Origin: Pinus tabuliformis
Taxonomy: Eukaryota; Streptophyta; Pinopsida; Pinales; Pinaceae
Direction: 5' to 3'
Assembly: GCA_031772625.1 (NCBI GenBank)
Contig: CM062815.1
Coordinates: 123,613,977 to 123,677,976, forward strand
Length of the DNA: 64,000 nucleotides
Shown: positions 56,880 to 64,000 of the stretch, piece by piece
Position numbering within the stretch: the stretch's first letter is position 1
How the letters are laid out: every line of letters starts with the position of its first letter
Notes under the pieces: generated by a model
The model's database searches: none
Told to the model about the DNA's origin: nothing
The model's input: the letters and a program-made list of their open reading frames with translations, nothing else
Position numbers and translations under genes: made by a program

Positions 56880-58300
56880 GTAACAACAACAAGTTGGAAA
56901 CCTTGAACAATACTAAGAGTGGGGGGAGGGGTGGTGAATTAGTATTGTGTACTTATACCAAAATTTTACCTTTCTTAAACATTAACTAAATCACACATTT
57001 AATTATCAACACATCACAATGTATTAGCAACAAATATCATGTGTATAACCATGATCATATGACTAGCAATACTAATGAGCATATAACCATGGGATTAACG
57101 ATGCATAAACCATAAAACATCAAGACACATAACAACAACACATCAATAATCACATCACACAAGGACACCAGATGTAAGGTGGAAACCACAAGTGTAAAAA
57201 CCACCGTTGGCAGATTGTCTTTGTCTTCGTCTTCGTCTTTATATTAATCTCAAATCTTCTTTTACATCTGAGTCACTAGATACCATCAGTGTGAAAGCCT
57301 CTACTTGCAAATATTTGTTAGCCACCAATCGCTCAGAAGCCATCACTTCCATAAACCATGCATGCCACCACTTGCTGAGGGCCACGAACCTCACTAGTTT
57401 TCCAACCACCACTGGAAGGAAACCTTTACTCCCTAAGCAAGTTATCCAATCACTACTAGAAGAAAACCACTACTCCCTTAGCAAGCCACCACTCTCTTGT
57501 AAGACTATACGTGCAACACTAAAGGCCACAACCTTCAAACCCTCATGGAATTGATTTCATCTATATTCAAACTATGGCCCATGTATTCTACACAAAACAA
57601 ACTCGTGAGCCTCTTCACATCAATTTTCAAACTGGACTCACAGCATACAATAAGCACATCAACTGAATTCTATCACTCCAAACAATATTTCTACAACAAC
57701 TAATATGCTCATAAACAAAATCAAAAACATATATATGAATTTTCAAACCACACAACAAACCTCCTACATACACACATTAAACATAACTCCATTAACGACA
57801 TAACTATTATGAAGACAACAATTCAACTCTCAACAATAATAAACATCATAAAAAAAAGTGATAGCTCTCATACAATCAACTATATCAAACTCTTCAAATT
57901 ATCTCACTACAAAAATATAGCTTATGCAAATAATGACTCAACCATATAAAAATGTCCTTGTCCCTGCAATCACAAAACATCAGACTTTACATAACTAAAG
58001 AAACTACATAATGCTCTGTCTCTCAGCCATCAACCTATGAACCTATGTTACAACAACACCATACTCTTCTCCAAACTATGATCCAAGCTTTCTGCTACTC
58101 ATCAACCTCTGCTATAGCCTTTGAATAGTCTTGTCTCAACCATCATATTGAACTATGCCTCTCCATGCGCCGTTATGATCTCTCCATACTCCTCTCCATG
58201 CACTATTATGATCTCAACCTCTGCATAAACCTATGCTTGGAATTATGCACATTGTGTAACCTCACATTGATCCATTTGCAACAACATAAACCTTGAAATG
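56880..58300. repeat. LTR-like repeat, copy 2
   Basis: It opens with ACTAAGAGTGGGGGGAGGGG..GTGAATTAGTATT and has GGTGGAAACCACAAGTGTAA..ACCACCGTTGG near 57178, equivalent to the block in the copy at 5368-6893. A GTCTTC microsatellite lies near 57220. No coding content; the 115-codon open stretch at 57207-57554 is a by-product. Confidence 0.45.
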
Positions 58301-58312
58301 AGAACTTATACG

Positions 58313-58590
58313 ATTACCAGTTTTTTTGAGGTAGCAAAAAAATCAATCGATTTTGAAAAGTGTTGATTCCGAATACATATATATATTTTTAGAATAGTTT
58401 CTCACAATTTAATTTTTTTTTATGTACATTATTTTGTAAACTGTTAGTGATTTGCAAGCTATTTTTAAAAAGTGTTGATGCAACTTCAAGCCCTTTTTTC
58501 AAAAGAGTTATTTTTTGACTTTAAATTTTCTAATGTGTTAAATGTGAATAATTATTTTCTAAATTTAACAATTTTTAAGTACTCTTCTTC
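58313..58590 (+). repeat. Tandem repeat related to 45937-46390
   Basis: It begins with the same TTTTTTTGAGGTAGCAAAAA block and has GATTTTGAAAAGTGTTGATTC and TTTTTAAAAAGTGTTGATGC unit starts. Confidence 0.7.
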
Positions 58591-59101
58591 ATATTTTTTT
58601 GTTTTTCTTTAATTTTTTGCATAGTTAAAGAAAAAGGTCGATATTTTAAAGTTTCGATATTCTACATATTTATATCGTTAATTAATTTTTCAATGCACAT
58701 CAAATAATTGTCTCTAAAAAAGTAATATTTTTTAACAATTGATATAAAAATACACATTTAGAACATAAATATAACAAAAATATTACACATTTTGAGACTT
58801 TTTTGATAAAAGTGACATGTCAAAATCATAATTTTTATAGAAAAATTTAACAAAAAATGGTTAAATAATAGTTCTTTTTTTTATGAATTTCATGTCAAAA
58901 AATAATAATAATCACAATTTTTTTCCAAAAAATAATGATTCAGATAAAAATTAAAGCAAAAATCACATAATACAAATATTGAACATATAACAACATTAAC
59001 TGAATACTTATTCTTCTCATAAAATGTCAAAATCAAAACATTACCAATATAACTAATTAATAGTTACAAAAAATGAGCTTGATTTCCAAGCTAACTTAAA
59101 T
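58591..59101. other. AT-rich sequence 3' of the methyltransferase pseudogene
   Basis: Very AT-rich; it may contain the trailer of the minus-strand gene. No motif. Confidence 0.4.
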
Positions 59102-62100
59102 TTAATCAATAATATCACGTAATCCATACTTTTTATCATCTAGAGTTTCATCATTGTCTTCTTCCACAATATTTTCTGCTTCAAATTGCTCATTTTCATC
59201 TTCTCATGGATCTTTGATGTCTGTGAATCTCCCAATGTATGCCTTTCCAATCATTCCATATAATGGTGGTTGAGCTTCCTTTGCCCTTTTTTCCACACGC
59301 AATTCATTAAGATCCCCTTTCCTCAACCCAATTTCTTTCATTGCATCTCGAAGAAATTGAAGAGAATTAATACTTTGCCAAATAAATTTGTGTTGTACTA
59401 GGTCTTTTTCAATGATAATGCAATTTATTCCTTTTTGTAGGCAACATTCTAGTGTTGTACCTAATTAGCAAGCACAAAAGAAATAATGAAGTAAATTAGT
59501 ATAATCACATATAAATTAAGAAACACGATATTTAAATTCAATTTTATATAATAAAACTTACCTGAGCCTGAGAATAAATCCAGAACCCAATCCCCTTCAT
59601 TTGAACATAAGTCTATAAGATAATTAATCTGTGATGGTGGTTTTTGATAAATGTTAACTATCTCTCCTTTTGCTTCTTTATCTTCATATGTATTTTTTTT
59701 TTTTACAACATCATCATAAACCAATGCTTGAATATGACTCTTTCCATCTACTCGATTAAGAAGCATAGGGTTATAACTATCATCTTTTATCCAACTTTCA
59801 ACATGGATGAACTCACAATCACTTATAATTGGTTGATGTCCACGATTAATAAGATTTGACTTTTGCCTGTAACATCAAAAAGTAAAAGTTCAATTAGCTT
59901 GTACATAAATGAATTCTTTAACATTAATCAAACATACAATTTCAACATGTTACCATGTAAGCTTCATCCTTGAGTTTGCTTTCCCCTTGAAGCTTGTCAA
60001 TAACATTGCAAATTGTGTGTCTAAATGAAATGTCACAAATCTACATAATGGTGATGTTGTGATTTCTACAAATCCTGCAACCACTTTACTAAGAGCTTGA
60101 TAAGTATAAGGGTCACTATCATAGTCAATGTTTGGGATATTGAAACCATGGGGAATATCTGCAATAACTAGGGAATAATCCCTTTTAGGTATGAGTTTAG
60201 CAATGTCTTCACAATCACCTTGTATTATTTGATATTGAATAGTCTCAAGCCCATTCCAAATGAAATGAATAAGACTAGGATCAAGTTCAACATTACTAAG
60301 AGCTTCTTTCTCATTCTTTCCATCTTAATTTTTTCAATAGAGCTTCTGAAACTATCTGGTGCTCCATTTGCATCATTATTCATCTTTAATAAAATAAAAA
60401 AATATATGTACAAGTTATAAAGTACAAATAGTATATAGATGAATAAAAATGAATGTATAAATCAACATACCTTTTTAAATGCAAGATAAAAATCTTTTAG
60501 TGTTGAGGTAGAACTTGAATCTGGGTAGTTGCGTACAACATCATCCCAATTATTTTCATTCAAAAATTTAACCATGTGTTCTTGTGTTTTAATGTAAACC
60601 TTGTGACTAAATGGAAAAAGTAAAAAATGTTAATATAATGATATGTATAACAAATACTGATAACAACAATATGTTATATTTAAAAGAAAATTATAATATA
60701 GAAAAAAAGTAAAAATAGTTCAACAAACTTACTTTTAAAATTCCTCACACATTTCATCCAATGATAATTCCCCTGAATTCACACGAGATAATATTGTTTT
60801 GACAATTTTTTCATCCTTCACTCCTTGCAATTCTCTCCAAGGTGTGATAGTCATATCTTATTGAAGCAACTTCATTTCAGGACCCGATTTACTACTACTA
60901 CATATCAACGGTTTAGACTTTTTGACCTTCTGGTTTTTAATGTCTGTTCTCCCACATGCTAAAAATATTATTAATCAATTCCCATATCTCTCCAGTTCTA
61001 AATGCCAACTGAAAAATGTTATCCATACCTCTAAACATATCAGAATTTATTTTTCCGCCTTTTGAATTGCTTTTTTCTTCAATTTGATAGCCTATTTCCA
61101 TACAAAATTCCTTTCGAAATGCTAGGCTAACCTTTGTCTTATCCCCACCACATTTTTGTTCAAATTCATTATGAATAAATCTAACCCTTTGGACAAAAGT
61201 CATAGACATTCTATACTCATTATTTGTATTATGATCCCATGCCAATAACTTTGCTACTGTATCTGATAAGCCAACAAAAATGATACATTTCATTGTTTCA
61301 AAACATGAGTTATTGGGATATTCCTCCATCAATTTCCTTTGAGATTCTAAATAATGGTTCCCCCCAAGCACATAATATTTGTATTCAAAACATTTTGACT
61401 TATCAAATGCTTCTTTGTTGGGAATTTGAACTAGATCAAGAAGAAGCACATAATCAACCACATGAGCATATAGATTGTACCTCATCAATGTCTTCAAGTT
61501 GTGAACATGCACGTGGTGTGACTTTCTAATTTGACATTTAAATTGCCCTTCACTTGGCATATAGATTTAGCTTACATTAAGATGAAAAGTATGACCACCC
61601 TTAATTAAGTTTTTCTTTTTCAAGTGACATCAAATGTAATTTTGTTTTGTTTTAATAATGCCATCCTCTAAATTAACTCATGGTGTAATATTTCCCTTCT
61701 TTCTTTTGAATTTTCAATAGGATTTTCACTATTGGCCATGACTTTTTGAGAATGATCAACCTTTAATTTCGCCCTTCTCTTTTCTTCTACATAAGTAACA
61801 TCCTCATCATCAACTAGAACAGAGACATTCATGGACATTTTTTCTTTTGGTATTTTATGGCTCTTCTCCTTTCTAACACCATTTCTAATCTCATCCCCAG
61901 TAATGGAAACATATTATTCAATTTCAATTTCAACTTCCTCCTCTTCAAAAGTATCATGTCTAGATTTTCTAGATTTATCCACTATAGACATTATTTGTTG
62001 AACCCTTTGATGTAGTCTTGTCACGCATCATGAATTAATTTTTTTTACTTATTTTCCATATCTTCTTTTGACCCTGAGTGGAAACTGTTGACAACATTCC

Positions 62101-62708
62101 TAATATCTTGCTCCATAAAATAAATTCCTTTCAATATAATTGAAATATTTTCAATAAAATTCTGTCAAACAAAATATCATATGTCAATAAAAACTAAGCT
62201 ATAAAAGATATAATGATACAATTACAATAACACAAAACACATAAATATAAATAACAATACTTACGATATCTTGTGCAATCTCGTTTATGATTTGTTTACA
62301 CATATTTGTAGAATAATCCATCGTGTCATACATTGACAATGCAAACTAATATCTAATCTTGTCATGTGACTTGGATGGTTTTGTAAGTACATAAACAACT
62401 TTAGTATCCAGTATCAAACACATGTCTAGTACTTTTCCCAGCACCTCATAACTTCCACTATCGTTAGGGATATCAACATATAAATATATCTGTAGATGTT
62501 GTTCGCCTTCTCTATCTTTCACAAACCATATATGTTCTATATGCTTCACTTCTTGTGATTTCTTCCAGTAAGAAATTCACTTCTTATCCTTTGAGGCACT
62601 TGCTAGATTTGTAGTAATTATTTGTTCAACAATATTTTTCAAGGATCCACCTCTAGTTTTAGCAGTCTTTGGTCCTAAACGATTCACAGAAATCTTCCTT
62701 GATGCCAT
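59102..62708 (-). pseudogene. Spliced ParB-like / beta-class amino-DNA methyltransferase gene (decayed)
   Basis: At least six minus-strand exons: 62708-62265, 62161-60733, 60606-60471, 60383-59954, 59866-59562, 59460-59102. Each junction is a GT..AG pair (GTAAGT, GTAAGT, GTATGT, GTAACA, GTAAGT) that keeps phase with the neighbouring exon. Exon 2 holds a ParB/Srx-like domain: YYVLGGNHYLESQRKLM, then FVGLSDTVAKLLAWDHN and MTFVQRVRF. Exon 4 holds motif IV as VIADIPHGFN (normally D/N/S-P-P-Y/F/W). Exon 5 has KPPSQINYLIDLC (motif X), then GDWVLDLFSGSG (motif I), which continues across the intron as TTLECC in exon 6. Order IV-X-I is the beta class, which makes N6-methyladenine or N4-methylcytosine. 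Exon 1 is unrecognised. Breaks: TGA 62577, TAG 62346, several stops and frameshifts in exon 2, a frameshift in exon 4, TGA 59204. Confidence 0.82.
60937..61560 (-). other. ParB/Srx-like domain segment
   Basis: The longest open piece of exon 2 (207 codons). The G-G-N-H-x-L-E-x-Q-x3-L motif equals the ParB 'GGxHRxxA' phosphate/nucleotide-binding box, and the following C-I-I-F-V-G-L-S-D-x3-K-L-L-A-x2-H-N matches the strand-turn-helix after it. ParB-fold domains bind DNA, cleave it or hydrolyse CTP; which applies here is unknown. Confidence 0.65.
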
Positions 62709-62933
62709 TTTCCTACAAAAAATATACACATATATATATAAATCAATAAATTACAAAAAAACTAATAGCTTAAATAAACAAACAAACAAAAAACAAAATA
62801 TAAAAATGAAAAAAGAATAGAAACATGCACATCGATCCCCATGACAAGTTGGATGTTAGGTTCATATAGGGAACAAAAAAAAAATCCATTCCTTAGAATT
62901 TTTATTTATTTATTTTTTACATTTGTCCTTGGT
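62709..62933. other. Upstream region of the methyltransferase pseudogene
   Basis: AT-rich, with an ATATATATAAATC stretch (complement near 62731-62750) that could be a TATA-like element for the minus strand. It separates the gene start from the GC-rich minisatellites. Confidence 0.3.
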
Positions 62934-63265
62934 CCCTTGGCAAGCAAGGGGCCGATTTTGGGAATCATCCCCCAACTTGCCAAGGGTTTGATTATGAGAA
63001 TTATCTCCTTACATGTCAAGGTGTCGATTCTTGGAATCAACCCCCGACAAGCCAGAATCACCTCCCTGGCCTGTCGGGGGCCGATTTTGGGGATCAACCC
63101 CTTGGCCTACCGGGAGCGATTCTGGGAATTGACCCCCTGGTAGGCTAGGGGCCGATTCCCAGAAGTTCTCCCCTGGTCTGCTGAGGGCCGATTTCAAGAA
63201 TCGGCCCTGGGAGGCTAGGGAGCCAATTCTAGGAATCGACCCCCTGGTAGGCTAGGGGGTCGTTT
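62934..63265. repeat. 36-bp GC-rich minisatellite with palindromic core
   Basis: About ten units, each roughly CTGGCCTGCCAAGGGGCC followed by GATTCTGGGAATCGACCCC. The core C-GATT-n-GGAATC-G is self-complementary, so single strands can fold. The open frames on both strands come from the 36-bp (multiple of three) period. Confidence 0.88.
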
Positions 63266-63560
63266 TACCAGGGTGGGAATGCCCGTCACTGAGCACGCAT
63301 GCCCACAGGCACAACCTATGGGAGGGCATGCCTGGCCGTGGGCGTGCCCTCCCACGGCACAACGACCCCCTGTTAGGACATTTTTCCAAAGGTGGGCATG
63401 CCCACAACTAGGCGCACCTGCCCAAAGGCACAACCTATGCCGTGGACGTGCCCACCCGGGGCAGAGCAATCCTATGGTAGGCCAGGGGGATGCTCTGCCC
63501 TGGGTGGGCACACACAAAGGCAGGAAGCCCATGACTAGGCCCACTGCACCCACTGCTGAC
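63266..63560. repeat. ~110-bp GC-rich tandem repeat
   Basis: Two full units and a partial third around GGTGGGCATGCCCACAACTA, AAAGGCACAACCTATG and CGTGG.CGTGCCC. It shares the ATGGTAGGC.AGGGGG word with the 36-bp array next to it. Hairpins such as GTGGGCATGCCCAC are present. Confidence 0.8.
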
Positions 63561-64000
63561 ATAGTGGCCCCTTGCCTGCCAAGGGGCTATCGAGTAAGCC
63601 CGACTCATGTGAATTTTTAATTTGTAAAAGGAATCTAAATTTTGTTGATTTTTTTCATTTTCTTTTTACTGGAATGTGTCTTTTGTCTGGTATTCTGCAT
63701 GAACATAACAACCCAACTGAGACATAACTACTAGTAAACCTATGGGAGTTTAAGCCCTGCACTCAACAATACAGAAATTAATCTTTCAAATGCGATAATC
63801 TCCCATTGAATGTGTTGTTAATGAAAATGTGGCTTCTCCACAAAATCGCTCCAAGTCTTTTAATGAAACCTTGAAAACTTTTGATGTGATGTGAGGAATT
63901 GTGATAATGAAATTTATTATATAGTGGAAATTACAGATTTTTTTTAACACTTCGTGAATGTGGTATTAATTTTTTTTTATTACAAATTTAATATACAAAT
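63561..64000. other. Unassigned
   Basis: Composition returns to AT-rich. No feature recognised. Confidence 0.4.

Noticed and set aside
57207-57554. 115-codon open frame as a gene
   Set aside because: It lies inside an LTR-like repeat whose other copy (5368-6893) has no equivalent frame.
59461-59766. A free-standing 101-codon methyltransferase fragment
   Set aside because: It runs past a GTAAGT donor into intron sequence. The true exon ends at 59562, and motif I is completed in the next exon.
62934-63265. CRISPR-like array
   Set aside because: The units are head-to-tail with no unique spacers between them, and the setting is a plant nuclear genome.
62841-63620. Open frames of 60-115 codons on both strands in the GC-rich block
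   Set aside because: The 36-bp repeat period is a multiple of three and the sequence is GC-rich, so stop-free frames arise on both strands without coding.
1-64000. tRNA, rRNA or organellar gene insertions
   Set aside because: No cloverleaf, rRNA core motif or recognisable plastid or mitochondrial gene was noticed by eye. A dedicated scan was not possible.

Overview
The window is nuclear DNA from a plant with a large, repeat-choked genome. The evidence is plant-type LTR retrotransposons with initiator-Met and Gypsy-type primer sites, a plant L1 LINE whose ORF ends in an RNase H domain, a plant RanBP2-type zinc-finger pseudogene, AT-rich composition and decayed CpGs. Long, diverged, gag-only LTR elements suggest a gymnosperm-like giant genome, but that is inference. 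No intact host gene was found. The only long open frame is the 823-codon LINE reading frame.

Layout, left to right. 1-6.9 kb: a dead RanBP2 zinc-finger gene (160-759), a pair of inverted ~370-bp repeats about 2.9 kb apart, and an LTR-like repeat. 6944-13466 (minus): a complete LTR retrotransposon with ~2.05-kb LTRs and target duplication ATGGT; its short interior carries only a broken gag-like gene with coiled coil, G-patch and zinc knuckle. 14020-~18108 (plus): a short-LTR element with a broken zinc-knuckle gag. 18122-25665 (plus): a Gypsy-like, gag-only element with ~2.7-kb LTRs and target duplication CCTAC, whose right LTR is split near its end by a ~297-bp MITE. 25.7-27.5 kb (minus): the 3' part of a Copia element, with a simple-sequence expansion inside RNase H. 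27.5-38.2 kb (minus): a Gypsy gag-protease remnant with a complete Copia-like, gag-only element (30940-36346, target duplication GAAGG) nested inside its gag. 38.2-44.9 kb: little recognisable.

44.9-56.7 kb: an 850/842-bp LTR pair (minus) with a Copia gag stump beside the right LTR. The rest of the interior is foreign: tandem repeats, a 5'-truncated L1 LINE with an intact ORF (plus), a giant imperfect inverted repeat with a C-rich/G-rich core centred near 50205, the 3' end of a second kind of LINE (minus), and minisatellites.

56.9-58.6 kb: another LTR-like repeat and more tandem repeats. 59.1-62.7 kb (minus): the most unusual item, a decayed but clearly spliced gene of at least six exons. 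It combines a ParB-like domain with a beta-class amino-DNA methyltransferase (motif order IV-X-I). Immediately upstream of it lies a GC-rich block of 36-bp and ~110-bp minisatellites (62.93-63.56 kb).

Most full-length LTR elements here lack pol, so they would depend on enzymes supplied from elsewhere. Element boundaries rest on paired repeats, TG..CA ends, primer sites and target duplications read directly from the sequence. Family names rest on recognised motifs.
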